From the NCBI RefSeq assembly GCF_024323335.1, contig NC_066584.1:239409994-239473993 (forward strand): 64,000 nt of DNA, in the 5' to 3' direction. Below the pieces are notes generated by a model, which did no database searches, had not been told where the DNA came from, and saw only the letters and a list, made by a program, of their open reading frames with translations. The translations under genes were made by a program, and so were the position numbers. The stretch's first letter is position 1. Each line of letters opens with the position of its first letter. This DNA comes from Lathyrus oleraceus (taxonomy: Eukaryota; Streptophyta; Magnoliopsida; Fabales; Fabaceae). Below are positions 45,781-58,608 of the stretch, one piece after another.

Positions 45781-46873
45781 AGTGCTACAAGATTGAACTT
45801 GATAGAACCACTTGGAGCAGCATTGTTGCAGCATCAAGTTGTTCTTATTGTTGAAGTTATATTAGAAAAATGGATGAATCGTGATGTTGAGGAAGCTTGT
45901 CAAACTATGCATCTTCTAGATACTGTGCAAGGTTACCATGGTTACTTGTTTTTAAGATTGTTTTCATCATAGAAGATGATCATGTGCTTTTGCTATAGAA
46001 GGTGAAATGTGTGTTTATGCTATGAAATAAGCTCTAATTAATTTTTTTGTGAAATATTTTTGTTGACAGTAAGGCAAAAACAACGATTATGATTGGTCTT
46101 TCTACATGCATGACAAGCACTTTGATAAAATGGTATTTGTCTTGTTGTAGATACGTTACTTTCAATGTACTCCCTCCGTCTCATAAAAAATGTCTCATTT
46201 GCACTTTTTCTTCGTCTCAAAATAATTTTCCATTTACATTACCAATATAGCATTTATTATTATTTTTCCACTACTATACCCCTATTCATTAACTTTCATT
46301 TTATTCAACTACTTTATTAACTACATTTAATAGGGGTATTTTAGTAAATGACATTAACTTTTTTACTAAAACCAACACTTCTAATCATTTTTTTAAGAAC
46401 CGCGCATTGCTCAAATAAGACACATTTTATGAGACGGAGGAAGTATATTGTAATTGTAATTGTTGTATTGATGGTTTTTCTATCATGAATTTAGTTGTTG
46501 CTTTTTGGAGGTTTTGTAGAATTCATGGCTTACCGAGTACATATAAGAATTAATTATTTGCGTTTATGTTTATATAAGTGGCATTATTGCTTTTTTGCTG
46601 CTGAGGAAATCCTCGATTGATTATTTATCATGTCTGCAGAGAATCTCAAAGTCTATTGTAGAATTTGTATTTCGTACACCTGCAATTTCAGAGGATGAAG
46701 TTGTTATACTTGCACCTTTTAGTGATGCTAGGCAGAGTGTTAGAAATATCATGAGTGCGAATCATAAGGATTTAGCTGATCCAATCATCATATATTTGAG
46801 GATGAAAGAAATGGTGGTGTTGAATAAAATTGAATCGGAGGAATGGAATGGAATTGAATGGAAGGAGACATAG
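45781..46873 (+). pseudogene. Exon-like gene fragments of unknown origin
   Basis: Two coding-like blocks. Block 1 (about 45781-45935) reads LIEPLGAALLQHQVVLIVEV then EKWMNRDVEEACQTMHLLD, ending at a GT-like donor (CAAG|GTTACC). Block 2 starts after an acceptor-like TGTCTGCAG near 46641 and reads SKSIVEFVFRTPAISEDEV then VILAPFSDARQSVRNIM, to a stop at 46871-46873. I do not recognise the parent gene. The blocks are separated by a MITE and lie next to a Helitron-like end, so captured exons are plausible; a relic of a local gene is the alternative. Confidence 0.4.
46170..46443. mobile_element. Stowaway-type MITE, 274 bp
   Basis: Terminal inverted repeats begin CTCCCTCCGTCTCATAAAA and end TTTTATGAGACGGAGGAAG, flanked by TA at 46168-46169 and 46444-46445. 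The AT-rich centre has no coding capacity. Ends and target match Tc1/mariner-type Stowaway elements. Confidence 0.88.
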
Positions 46874-46929
46874 CAACAACAAATGAACATCAATTAAATA
46901 TTTTTTTATATTTTTGTCTCACATCGAAT

Positions 46930-48060
46930 TTTTAACTAATAATAAAGTGTTTATATATCTCGTATATACATGATATGTTCAAGTGATGTTGAAGCGGTAT
47001 TGTAAGTAAATGGGCTTAGGCCCAAAAGTTTCTTTTCAATATTTTAATTAATTAATTTCAAAAACTTAATTAATATTATTAAATATTAATTTAGTTAAAA
47101 ATATTATTAAATATTAACTTAGTTAAAAATATATTAATTAATAAAATATTTTAGTCATCCTTTTCAGCTAATTAAAAACAATTTTTTATTTTAATCACCA
47201 CTCTCATGTATGCAAAAATGGAGGGAGACAAAAAAATTCAAAGACCATCAAAATTAAGGGATCAGAATCGTTGTTTTTGTAATATGAGGCTAATTGTTTA
47301 AAATGTCCAAACTAAGGGGACCAAAAGTGCACTTAAGCCAATTGTTTAATTTCAAAATAGTCTTTTTGTTCCGTACTGAACTTAGAATTGTGTTAGATTC
47401 TTGATGTGGTGATATGGATTTCTGACGTAATATCGTGAGAGTGGATCTGTAAGGTTAACACTCCAACGTCCAAGTTAGTTACAAAGTTCAAAATGAGTAA
47501 AAATGTAAGTCTGAGATGAGAGTGTATCTTATGTCTTACATATTCCAATTATATATGATGGATAATTTAATGGGCTTTGTCTTTTTTGGATTTAGCACTT
47601 GGGCCTCAACTGAATTTGACCTTTAGTCGGCCAAAAACACTTACTCTCTAGGCTTGATGGATGTTTTATCAGTCGGGAAGCCATTCACAATTGAGTTTGA
47701 CATCTTATCATTAAAGTCAACCATATAGAGAAGTGGGAATGACATAAGACAATTGTAGAAGAAATGGGGAACAAGCACAGTAAATGCACGCCACATCATT
47801 GAGACGTTTCACTGAGTTTCAAACACATGACCTTAGCTTCACAAGCTAAGGCGTGGTGCTATTCTCTAGAGTATTCGAGTGTACTCAAGTGTGGATGTAT
47901 TCCCAATGTATGATCTAGCCTTCGCTTTTTGTGTTCTCATTTTTCTCTAATCTATACTATTTGTTGTTATTCGTTCAGCTATAAAGAGATGAACTAGTTT
48001 TCAAATGTTCTTTTTGCTCTCTGAGTTTGTACTAATATGTATTCCTTCGGTCAGATTTCT
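46930..48060. other. Intergenic DNA, unresolved repeats
   Basis: No gene was found. The DNA is AT-rich at 47035-47180, then low-copy-looking sequence up to the degraded leader of element G. Confidence 0.4.
47806..47880 (-). repeat. Possible tRNA-derived SINE fragment
   Basis: The - strand has a perfect 9-bp stem CCTTAGCTT/AAGCTAAGG (47831-47851) placed like an anticodon arm, followed by GTGTTTGAAAC, which resembles a diverged B box (GGTTCGAAACC). The A box and the tail are not clear. Confidence 0.3.
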
Positions 48061-48099
48061 CCATAACTGGATGAACTACCTCAAGTAACAAAATGATGG

Positions 48100-48758
48100 T
48101 CTCCTGAAAATGCGCGTGCTAAAATTTAATTTAAATATGATGTAATGATAATGCAAGCATCATGGGTTCACAAGTGCCACATGTTCTGGATAAACGGTAA
48201 ATATTACTCTGCATAGGTTCAAAAGTCTGACATTGCACGAGAACAAAGGTATATAGGGTCTTGGTTTCCTGTAAAAGAACCCAATATCCCACTCACATGT
48301 GTGTACTAGTCTTCAAAGGTAACCCTAAAAATATCCCTAGAGTCATGGATCCCCATTGAGAAACCATTGTCTGAAATGAATGACTCGTCAGACAATGATG
48401 CTCTCAAAAGGTTCTACTCCAGGTGTGACGTCTCATGTCAACCATGAACGAGGACTAACTCCAAGTAGGTCTCCACGACTATAGTCACGACATTATCATG
48501 TGTTTATGCTCAAGTTCGGGTATAGATCTCCTCTCATGGAATATCAGCGCCAACCCACAAAGAGTACAACAGTAAAATCCAGAACACGGTTAGCAAAAAT
48601 GAAAATTTAAAACAATAAAGATAAATGCAATAAATAACATAAAAGCTAAAATCGGTAAAACACAAAAGTAAACACCCAAGCAAACAAGGAACAAACAAAA
48701 CTAGGCTCGACTCCTTCTAGCAACTAGGTTGATATATGTCCCTAGCAAAGTCACCAAC
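48100..48758 (-). other. Truncated leader and degenerate PBS of element G
   Basis: The leader resembles those of B and C (CTAGAGTCATGGATC, GTTCGGGTATAGAT). The PBS at 48739-48756 differs from the 18-base consensus at three positions. The element is cut off near 48060-48100; no gag or ORF1 remains. Confidence 0.65.
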
Positions 48759-48910
48759 TGAAGCTAGTTAAAATATGACCACCGAACACATCGCACGCTC
48801 GAAGGTACAACATAGTCGCCACTGAACTTTATTTATCCCAAAAGAGGGAAAGGAAAACATCAAGAAAACCCAAGGGAAAAGAAACAGAGAAATGGATAAG
48901 GGAATCAGTT

Positions 48911-48958
48911 ATGTGAGGGGAAGGTATTAGCACCCCTCACATCCATGGTACTCCATGG
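48911..48958 (-). promoter_or_regulatory. Double-hairpin module in LTR G
   Basis: Hairpin 1 CCATG-GAGTAC-CATGG; hairpin 2 ATGTGAGGGG/CCCCTCACAT, ten perfect pairs around TGCTAATACCTT. This is the cleanest copy. Confidence 0.65.
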
Positions 48959-49067
48959 TAACCATTCTGAATGCTCTTGATTGGATGGATGTTGCTACAT
49001 TCATGTACCTGCAAAATAGAAAAAGGGTTAGAGAAAATGGGTGCTCAAGGAGGATTGTGGGCCTCAT

Positions 49068-49229
49068 CCCTACGTATTCTCATGGTACAATGAGAAAGTC
49101 AGAGCCTCGTAGTTCGGAACCAAAGAAAGAAAAAGGGGAAAAAGAAAGAGAAGTGATCGCCAAGGATTCAAATCCTCGTGCCTACGTATCCTTATAGTGC
49201 AATAAGAAAGTTAAAGCTCCGTAGTTCGG
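49068..49229 (-). promoter_or_regulatory. Two CCGAACTACG hairpin modules in LTR G
   Basis: Copies at 49068-49117 (stem TTCTCAT/ATGAGAA, loop TGTACC) and 49179-49229 (stem CTTAT/ATAAG, loop TGCACT). Within one LTR the two copies carry different but paired stems. Confidence 0.55.
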
Positions 49230-49361
49230 AGAACAAAGACTGAGAAAAGATAATATTGGGGGTGGTGTTCAACCAAAAGGAAAGGAATGGGGTTAACCAT
49301 AAATGTGTGTCCCTGAAAAAGGAAAAGAAATTGCAATGGTGTTTAAACCAACAAAGATGAA

Positions 49362-49850
49362 ACTTGTCAAATCTGGAGACTTATATGACAAGGGTCTTAC
49401 CAAAGCATTGGGTCTAACATGGTAAGGAAGAAAAGCAGGAACTTGTCAAAGCCTGAGAATGACATGACAAACCAAAGCACTAAGACTGATATGGTAATGA
49501 GGAAAGAAGGGACTTGTCAAACTGCGGGGACTGACATGACAAGGGTCTTACCAAGGCGCATGGACTGATATGGTAATAAGGAAAGCATGAACTTGTCAAA
49601 GCGCAGGGAATGACATGAAAATGGTCTTACCAAGGCACATGGACTAATATGGTAAGGGAGTGGTGTCAAAACCAAGAAAATGAGAATGACCATAAGGTGT
49701 ATCTCAAAAATAAAAGTGGTGTCAAAACCAAGAGATGGGAATGACCATGAAGGTGTATCCCTGAATAGTGGTGTCATAACCAAGAAAATGAGAATGACCA
49801 TAAGGTGTATCTCAAAAAGAAAGTGTAGGGGTTTAACCATGAAGGTGTTT
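49362..49850 (-). repeat. Stem-loop tandem arrays in LTR G
   Basis: Four units of about 75 bp (49362-49655) each carry two inverted pairs, CTTGTCA...TGACAAG and CTTACCA...TGGTAAG, with loops of about 18 bases; unit 2 lacks the second left arm. Then three to four units of about 55 bp (49660-49850) share GTGGTGTCAAAACCAAGA and GAATGACCAT. Confidence 0.75.
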
Positions 49851-52800
49851 CCCAATAGATAAAGAAATTGCAATGGTGTTTAAACAAAAAAGATATGAAA
49901 AGAGAGGCCATAGAGGCTAAGTGTAGACTTGACAAGGATTTGAATAGAATTGCACTAAAGTCCATTAATAGAAATGAATACTCTGAGCATCTAGGGTCTA
50001 CATCCCGTGCACAGAGGTACTCTAGACAAGGGTAGGGAAGATCTCTTCTCATCATTTTCTACTACTTAAGGCTCGTGGCATGCAATCCTAGTCAAGGACT
50101 GACAAGTTATTGAAGCAGGGTTCCCAAAATGCTTGCTTGTGGGGGTGATTCAGGTGAATGACTGTTGAGGAAAGCTATAGTCTACTGAGGGTCTTGAACT
50201 TTTTGGGAGGACTGAAGCTCCAAAGTGTAGAGGCAAGTCTCATCAAGTGACCAAGGGACTTATGGTCACTTGACAAAGACAAAAGGTAAGTGTAATAGAT
50301 GAAAGGATTCAGTAGATCAAATGTGAATTTGATCTGGCCAAATCAAAGGAAAGGAGTGATGAACAAACAAAGATGCATGATCATACAAAAACCATCCTAG
50401 GGTCTCATTGTTAGGTAGCCCAAGAGAAAGCCATGTGTGTGAAAAATGTATTGTCCTATGTCTCATTGTTAGGTAGCCTAAGAGAAAGTCATGTCTGTGT
50501 AAGAGTGTGCTAATCCTAAGCAGATAAATGCAAGAGGCATAAAGCAGATGAAACAAAGCACAAGCTCAAAAGCTCAATAGGAACAAAGGCAAGTCAGAGT
50601 GTTCACAAGGTCTCAAGGCCAAGGTCAATCCAAGTCAAGCAAAGGGCCTAAGTCCCAAGTTAAAGCTCAAAGTCCAAAAGGTCTCCAATACTCTAGATCA
50701 AGCATAGGATTAAGATTAGGTCCAAGTTACTTTATCATATTTTGATTCATTAAGATTAACAAGCAGATCAAATCAAACAAGATAAGAGCAAAAAATGAAT
50801 AAGACAATATGAATAGAGTATGGAATTATATGATGATTAATGGGACATAAAAACAAAGTGCATCAAGTAAATGACATAAACTTAAATGACTTGTATTGAA
50901 TGGCAAGAAATGAATAACAATAATGTAAAGAGCAAAAATTAATGTTAGGAGTTAATGGTTAGTCAATTGTGTCAGGACAATTTAGCATTGTGTTAAGCAA
51001 TCGTAAGTAGGCTTATGTAGAAGTCATACCTATCTGAGGCCGATTAATAACAATGTATGTGTCAGACATGTTAGAGAATTAACACAAAGTTAATCTCCTA
51101 CGACATGTAACACAATGATTAAAGCAAAAGCAAGAGATGAGGATAGAAAGAGTGAGAAGGGGAATCAAGTCAATTACATAGGGATTATTCTATCCACAAA
51201 TCAAAAGACTCAAAATATGGCGCATCGAGGGTTAACCTATCATTGATGCAAAGTATTGAAGATGATTCATGATCATCTATCAACAGTTTTGGACCAAAGA
51301 AGGTTGATCAACCTCAAGTCCATCTATCAATGATTTGAGATGAGGAAGAAATCACCAACCAAGCAATCAAACTCAATTCAAAACATCAAATGGTCATCAA
51401 AAGAAAATAAAAATGAATAAAAATGATTTAATAATGATTAAATAAAAAATAAAAGGGAAAATGTCAAAGATAGGTCAAAGCATCAAACAAAAGTGCAAGA
51501 AAAATATGGAGGATCAACAAAATTAAGAGTGAATTGACCTCAAAAGTTGGGATAAAAAATACTTAAAAATGATTAAAATAAAAATGCAAAAAGGAAATTA
51601 AATGGAAAATAAAATAAAATATGCATTAAATGCAAAAATGATTTTTAAAAAATGCAAAATATGGTATGAGGCAAAAAATATTTTTATGGAATTATGGAAA
51701 AAATGGATTAAAAAATGTTAAAGGAGTTATTTAAAATTAATTTTGGAAGAAAAGGAAATAAAATGAAATAAAAAAATTAAAAGATTTGAATGTAATGGAT
51801 AGGTTGAGTGGCACATTCTAATTGGACAAGGATTTGAATTTTCCCACTGAAGCGCGCGAAGCACTTCATCTTCAACCTTCGGATTTGTGATTTTTCAACC
51901 TCATGAACTCATGTTTTTAACATGAATCAAACATGGATTCAGTTGCTAAACACCTCATCGTTCATGTTTCCCTACATTAGAGCAATTGATTTGCTATGAG
52001 AAAGGAGAATTTGCTCAAGAACTTAAAGAACCCTAGTTCTTCAAAGTAAAATTAAATGATAAATACTAAAAATAAATTACAAGTAAGAGAGGGTTTTTGA
52101 TAAGTGGAACAATGCGAAGACTGTGGTAACTTGTTTGCTCAAGGTTGTAACTTGTATTTACCTATTCGAATGAAGCTTCAGAAGTCAACAATGGTGGATC
52201 CAGAAGCTAGGTTGTAGGAGGATTCAGACCAAGGCAATGCTTCAGACAACTTCAGAGGATGCCGATGAAGGATTATGGGCAAAGAAATGGAAGTAAAAGA
52301 GCTCGAATCAAAAAAGAGCTTGACTGGTTATTTGAAGTATCAGGCTTCACTGGTTTCAGAGTTTTCTTGGCTTTCAAAGCTTGTAAATAAAGGCAAAATC
52401 TTCCTATATTTATAGAGAATGTGTTGGGATTCAAATACGTGTGAAATGGATTTGAATTCGTGTGAATTGGCTTGGAAAATTTCAGATCTCGATCGTGTGA
52501 AATTTTGATGCCAAACTCGTGATTTTGGAGCTTCTCAAGTCGTTTTAAGTTGTCATCATATGCGTTTGGTCATAGGTAATTAGTTTGCACGCGTGACAAG
52601 TGGCCACAAGTTGATTTTTGCATGATTCAACATTATAGGTCATAGACCAAAACAGAGTTTAGGTCATCATGTTCAAGTTTAGGCTAAATCTAATCCATTC
52701 GTGTGTGTTCCAGTTTTGTTTGAGCCAAACTATCACTTAATAGAATAGAATAAGATGAAAAAAGAATCAATCCAAAATGATATTTGAGGTAAAAGTTTCA

Positions 52801-53841
52801 AGCTTGTGAAGTTTAGGTCGTGACTTATAAAATTGGGTTGGGCCATTGGTCAAGCACTTTGCAGTATGCTTGGTCATTTTGAGGTCCCTTGTTCATGATG
52901 CCATATATTTTGATTCCCTTGTGAATTTTGAACCAAACTTGGTACAAATGATCTTTGACACAAGCTTAAAAAAATTCAAAAATAATAGGATCAAAAGAGT
53001 GCTTGAGCTGGAAATGGAAAGGGTGGGAAGTAGGGGTCATGACAAGGTTTTGGCCCATTTTGGCAACTTGGTTCTTTGCACAAATGAAGTCCTTAATGAA
53101 TGAATTGATGTTTCACCCTTGAATAAAAGTTGTAGAGGATCCCAAAAGGAACATTTGGCTCAAAGAAGCTTGGCATTTTGATGAAAATTGAGGAAGTTAT
53201 GGAGTTTGGACCAAAGGCATTGCATTAGGTCAAACCACCTTGCAACCTTTTTGCCAATTTGAAGTTTCCTTGCATTTCAAGACATGATAATGATGGAATA
53301 AACATCCATTTATGAAATCATGATTAGGGATTGAGTGATCTTAAAGATATCTTGTAAATTGAGTGATGTGGCATGGAAATAAACACATGAACCACCTTTA
53401 AATCATCATGAACAAACTTGCATTCCCTTGACCAAAAGACCTTGAATTTGCCTTGATTTGAAGCATGATTACCTAAATGAACAAAGTGTCAGACAAGTAC
53501 CATCGCTCCATGAAATTAGGGTTAGTTGACAAGTAAAACAAAGTGAAACCCTAGGGTTGAGAGATCATACACATTGTGGCCATGCTTGTGATTCTATGAC
53601 CAAATGCAATGGTCATGCATGATATGATTTGATGTATGCAAATGAGATGTGCGAAAAATAAAAAAGGAAGAGTAAATTTTGGGGTATTGTCGCAACGCGA
53701 AAAACAACCGGCGGGAAAAAGCAAACAAACAGAGCCGCCACCGTGCGTTATTTATCCCAAAGGAGGGAAAGGAAACGCTCGAAGTAAACCTGGAAAGGAA
53801 ATGGTCTTACGACCGGAGATTACAAGGTACGGGAGTCGGTT

Positions 53842-53889
53842 ACGCAAGGGGAAGGTATTAACACCCCTCACGTCCGTCGTACTCGACGG
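53842..53889 (-). promoter_or_regulatory. Double-hairpin module in solo LTR H
   Basis: Hairpin 1 CCGTC-GAGTAC-GACGG; hairpin 2 ACGTGAGGGG/CCCCTTGCGT around TGTTAATACCTT. Confidence 0.6.
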
Positions 53890-54015
53890 GATCCACGCTC
53901 AAAAGAATAGAATAAGGTTGCTAAATAACTGCTCAAAGAAAATGCACACACACTGGAATAAAACACAGATGGAAGAAGACGGAGAAAGCGGACTCGGCAG
54001 GATGTTGCATCCTGG

Positions 54016-54608
54016 GCCTACGTAGTTTGTCAGAATCAAACATCAGAGTCGACGTAGTTCGGGGAAATAGGGAACGGGCTCGCTAGGATATTGCATCCTA
54101 TGCCTACGTATCTCATCTAGAATGAGAATCAGAGCTACCGTAGTTCGGCTAACGCACGCCGAAACAAACACACGCACAGACGCTGAGACGTCAAAGCAAA
54201 CACGCAAATGGAAATAGACTGCCAATGGTTGGTCTTATGTCCGACTCCAAACAACAAACACAAACAAGGAAACCGAATGCCAATCGCTGGACTTACATCA
54301 GACTCCACACACACAACCCACAGGAAACCGACTGCCAATCGTTGGACTTACGTCAGACTCCAAGCACACAACAAACAAACAAGGAAACCGAATGCCAATC
54401 GCTGGGCTTACATCAGACTCCAAACAAACAAACACACACCAAAAAAAGAAAAAGGGTGAACACACAGACTAGAAGGGAGTCGGGAACTCGGACCTAATAG
54501 CTGTCAAGCAAAACACACGCAAAAAAGGAAAAGGGTGTCCGGAGAGATCTCACACGATCTCCTGCCTACGTACCTCATCTGGTATGAGGATCAGGGCAAC
54601 ATAGTTCC
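54016..54608 (-). promoter_or_regulatory. Three CCGAACTACG hairpin modules in solo LTR H
   Basis: Copies at 54016-54062 (stem GTTTG/CAAAC), 54101-54148 (TCTCAT/ATGAGA) and 54563-54608 (CCTCAT/ATGAGG; its 5' flank has changed to GGGAACTATG, which still pairs with CGTAG through one G-T). Confidence 0.55.
54195..54440 (-). repeat. About 62-bp minisatellite in solo LTR H
   Basis: Four units share ACTGCCAAT or ATGCCAATCG, then TGGACTTAC, then CAGACTCCA and an ACAAACA spacer of variable length. Confidence 0.8.
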
Positions 54609-57600
54609 CCTGAACAAGGGAGAAACTTTCTCCTAAACCAGAGACCGAGAAATAACAACTAAAAGGGAGACTGACTCGAGCCTAAAAATTGTCATGCAAT
54701 CCACAATAATCCTAGGTTAAGGTTTCTAACAAGAGTTTGACTCACACAGGCAGTGAGTCAACTCAAGTCTATCTCTGCGTACAGTCAACTTCCTTGAAAG
54801 TTGATTATACGACTCCTACAGAAAGGAGATGAGAAGCAAAACAAATAAACATCAAAATCAAAGAGCACACACTATACACAACCAAGGGGGCTCAAGCAAG
54901 GTTGGGCTTTAGTCAAGGGGTCATATCGACCTTGACAAACAAGCCAAATACTGGAATGGTAGTCAGGCTCTTAACCTCTAACATTGAGAGTTAGGGTGAG
55001 CAGATGAAATGGAGATGAGGGTTATGCCTCATAGCTCTTAACCCGGGCCTGGGTGAGCTTGAATCAAAGAATGTGTGGGAGTCCAGAATGTGGGACTCTA
55101 TTCCACATGACTTGACACAACAAGATTTTAGGCATTTATTCAAAATGCATCAACACATGGTGTGAGCAAGATGAATGACTCAACTGAATAGCAGGGGATG
55201 GATTGCACATCCCTTCTATCTGCCAATGCCTCTTCACTTAGGAGGTCTTTACATGTACAAGGCACAAATATAAACAAACACAAACATTGCCTTTTAAGGA
55301 GGGCTTCAGACAGGTGCCTGCCAAAGTAACATGACAGGTCTTCCAGACTACATGAAAAATAGGGATTATACCTAAGTGGTATGCCAACCACAAGAAAAGC
55401 AAAGCAAAGTTCAAATGAACTTAAAGCAACTTAGGTACCTGTGTAAACAACTAAACAAATCAGTACAGTATTCAGACAAACAGACAACAGTCAACAACAA
55501 ACAGACAATCCCAATGTACAACATATAAGCCATAAGGCAAACACAAGTGAATTATCCTCAACCTACAAAACAACCAAATGTTAGCAATCAATAGCAAATA
55601 TCAACATTCAAATGAGGAAGCAACATCAACCATGGAGATTAGGTGCTTGGTCCTGAAATTCAAAGCTCACATGTAAGTACAAACCACTAGGTCAAAGCCT
55701 AGGGTCAAAGGTGAAGAAAAAACTCAAAACAGGAGCTAATATTCAACACAATGCAACTTCAAACACATATTAACATGTCCTAAAAAGGACCAAAACAAAA
55801 TCATCATGCAAAAGCATTTTATGTGCAAGGGAAGTCAAAGACAATTTCAAAGCATTCAAATGGACATTGACAATGAAAATTCCAAATAAAAACAGAAATG
55901 ATTCAAATAATTCTGGAAAAAATCATGAGCATCCAACACATCCAATACAATCATCATACAAAAAATCAGAAGCATCAAAGATCAATTGGCATGGAAATAA
56001 AATGGCACAAGTTGATCAACCAAATGTGTGACACAAATTGTCACACCATGCAAACATGTGTAGAAAACAGAAATGGCAAATGAGAAAAATACCAAACCAA
56101 GACTCAAACATCCATTAACATGTTAGGAACAATCATGCAAAATTTCAGAGCATTTGGATCAATATCAAGCATTTCATGATAAGATGAATGGAGCAAGGTC
56201 ACAAATGTACACATGTTCACAAAGTCTAGCACAATCCAAAATCCAGCCATGCACAACTTCAAAATTTAACATCATCAAATAGAGGACATCTCAATGAACA
56301 AGTAGCAAAAAACCAGAGATTTTTTGGAGCATTTTTCAAATTGTTATGAATTTTTGAAGTTGACTAAAAAAATGAAAATCAAAATGATCATAGCATGGAA
56401 AATAAGGAGGGAAATGCATAATTGATGACAACATTTGAAAAAATGATGGCGCCAGGGATCGAACTCGGTTGAAATTTGAAAGGAAGCGTGCGCCATGCTG
56501 AAATGCAGCGTTTCATTAAGTCTAGGTGGCGGTCAAAAGGATGCGTGGCAAGGTCAAAAGGATCAGGACCAATCAAAGCGCTTGCAAGGCATTTACATGG
56601 ACGAATAGGACAAAAGCCCTAGGCCAGCGTCAACATGAACCAGACGGACGCAAAGCGGTCACAAAACAGACGCTACATCGTCTTCCTCGCGAAGACGATG
56701 ATGAACAGTACACATGCTCAAACAAATTTTCCAGAATCATGAAATGAATACATCAATCGACTCCTTATGCAACGTAGGTTAAGAATCCAGCATCAAATCA
56801 TGTTAAATCCTCACAACAAATTCAGATCGAACAAAAACAGTTTTGTGCACAAAAATTCCATCACACATATCTCAGTCAATAATGCATCATTTCACATGAA
56901 ATTTCCATCAGATTAATCAGCATCATGAGATCTACATTATCATGGCAATGAATTTGAGAATTGAAAGCTTCGAAAAACCTACCTCTTGAAGAGCAGGTTC
57001 TGGATTCGCATGATTCAAGGCTTGCAATGATCCAAATCAACTCTAGAATACTTGTGATGATGTTTGATGAAGAAAAGGAAGCTTGAAACCGTGTAGATCT
57101 AGCTTAACAATCCATTTCCATTCTTGAGTTCTTGAGCTTCAACTGCTTGATTATGCTCGAATTCTTCAAACAAACACTGGATTCACACTCTATCCAACTC
57201 ACTGATCATGAATCTTCAACAAAAACCAGTTGCTATGTTGAAGAAATTTGAATTGTGATTAGAAGAAAATTTTGGAGGGAGAGAGAATTTGGATCTAGAA
57301 ATGGTGAAAAAGTCCCAAATTCTGTTATGATTAGAGTATTTATATGCTCTCTTAATCATACTGAAAGTGCAATTAGCAATTGGTTAATGGTGATTAGCAA
57401 GATAAGGTGTTTTGACAAAATTTGAAAATTGCATGGTGCATGTAGTAAATGGACGTGAACAATGTCATGTGCTTGATCAAAGTCACTCAAAATCATTTTT
57501 TAAACACATTGGCAATGGTAGAAAGTTCTCATGATGCACCATTTTTAAATTTATGATTTTCCCTCCAAAATCTTCTTGAATGCACAAATGATCATATGTT

Positions 57601-58608
57601 CAAATTTCATGCAATGTGATGGATGTTTTAGAAACTACATGTCATGAGAAGCAAAATGCAAAAAGAACCACCAAATTTGGAGTTATGAATCAAAAGTTAT
57701 GGGCTTTTGAAGTTCCATGCATCCTTGGCAATGATTTGATCATATCTCCTCAACCATTCATCATAAATTCATGATCTTGGACTTTTTGGAAATGGGAGAG
57801 AGAGATATTCAACTTTCTTGTTGGACAAAATTTCATTTGAAGCTTCTTTGATGATGCAAGATCAAGTTGGATTTGAACCAAAAACTTTCCATTTTTGGAA
57901 ACTTCCAATTACAGGTCATTTTCCATTTTTGGAAACGTTTGATCTGACCTCAAATTCTTCAAGATATGCATTTGACATGATTAATAAGCCTCTTTTGAAC
58001 ATGAATGAGATGTTGAAACTCATTTCTCCACCTCCTAGCCCTCAGTTGACTTTCTGTTGATTTTCTAGGTCCTCAGATGACTTGAACATGCTCAGATGAC
58101 TTTGAGCCTCAACCACTTGATGAAATGGCTCCAAAATGAAACCCTAGCTTATACAAGCTCAATAAAATCATATGATGATCTCCTTCTAAAGAAAGACCTC
58201 ATCTCCTTGAAAATCCCTGACTGGTATAGAAGTCACTGATTAGGGTTGACCAGAGGTCAAAACCCTAATCCTAAGGAAACATGATCATGAACAATGAACC
58301 CCTTGATAATGATAAAACCATGATGATGGTGATATATTCATGCAAGCAGGATAATGCTCAACCCTTGAGGAACCAATAAAACCCTAATTGAAGAGCAACC
58401 CTCAGATGATTGATCATCAATTCAATAAGACCCTCAGGCATGAATCTCTTAACCTCTCTATCTTCTGAGAAGACCTTAGAGAATGACCTTCTTATTATTC
58501 ACATGATATGCAAAGATGCAATGCCTAATGTCCTAAGAAATGAAATGCAATATGCTAAACTAGTCCCAAGAAGAGGAGGGCAAATTTTGAGGTGTTACAG
58601 ATATCACA

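Larger units (their letters stand above)
48759..53687 (-). repeat. LTR of truncated Ogre element G
   Basis: It starts TGAAGCTAG on the + strand (LTR end CTAGCTTCA on the - strand) and runs 4.93 kb to ...TTTTGGGGTAT, where solo LTR H interrupts it. Its last four bases, CACA, lie at 58605-58608, giving the LTR start TGTGATACCCC. TATA box TCTATAAATATA at 52405-52416 (- strand). No gene inside. Confidence 0.8.
53688..58599 (-). repeat. Solo LTR H (Ogre type), 4.9 kb
   Basis: The + strand starts TGTCGCAACG and ends GAGGTGTTACA. It is flanked by GGTAT (53683-53687) and GATAT (58600-58604), a 5-bp target duplication with one mismatch, with no internal region: a product of LTR-LTR recombination. TATA-like GCATATAAATAC at 57336-57347 (- strand). 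Related to LTR A around the hairpin region. Confidence 0.82.
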
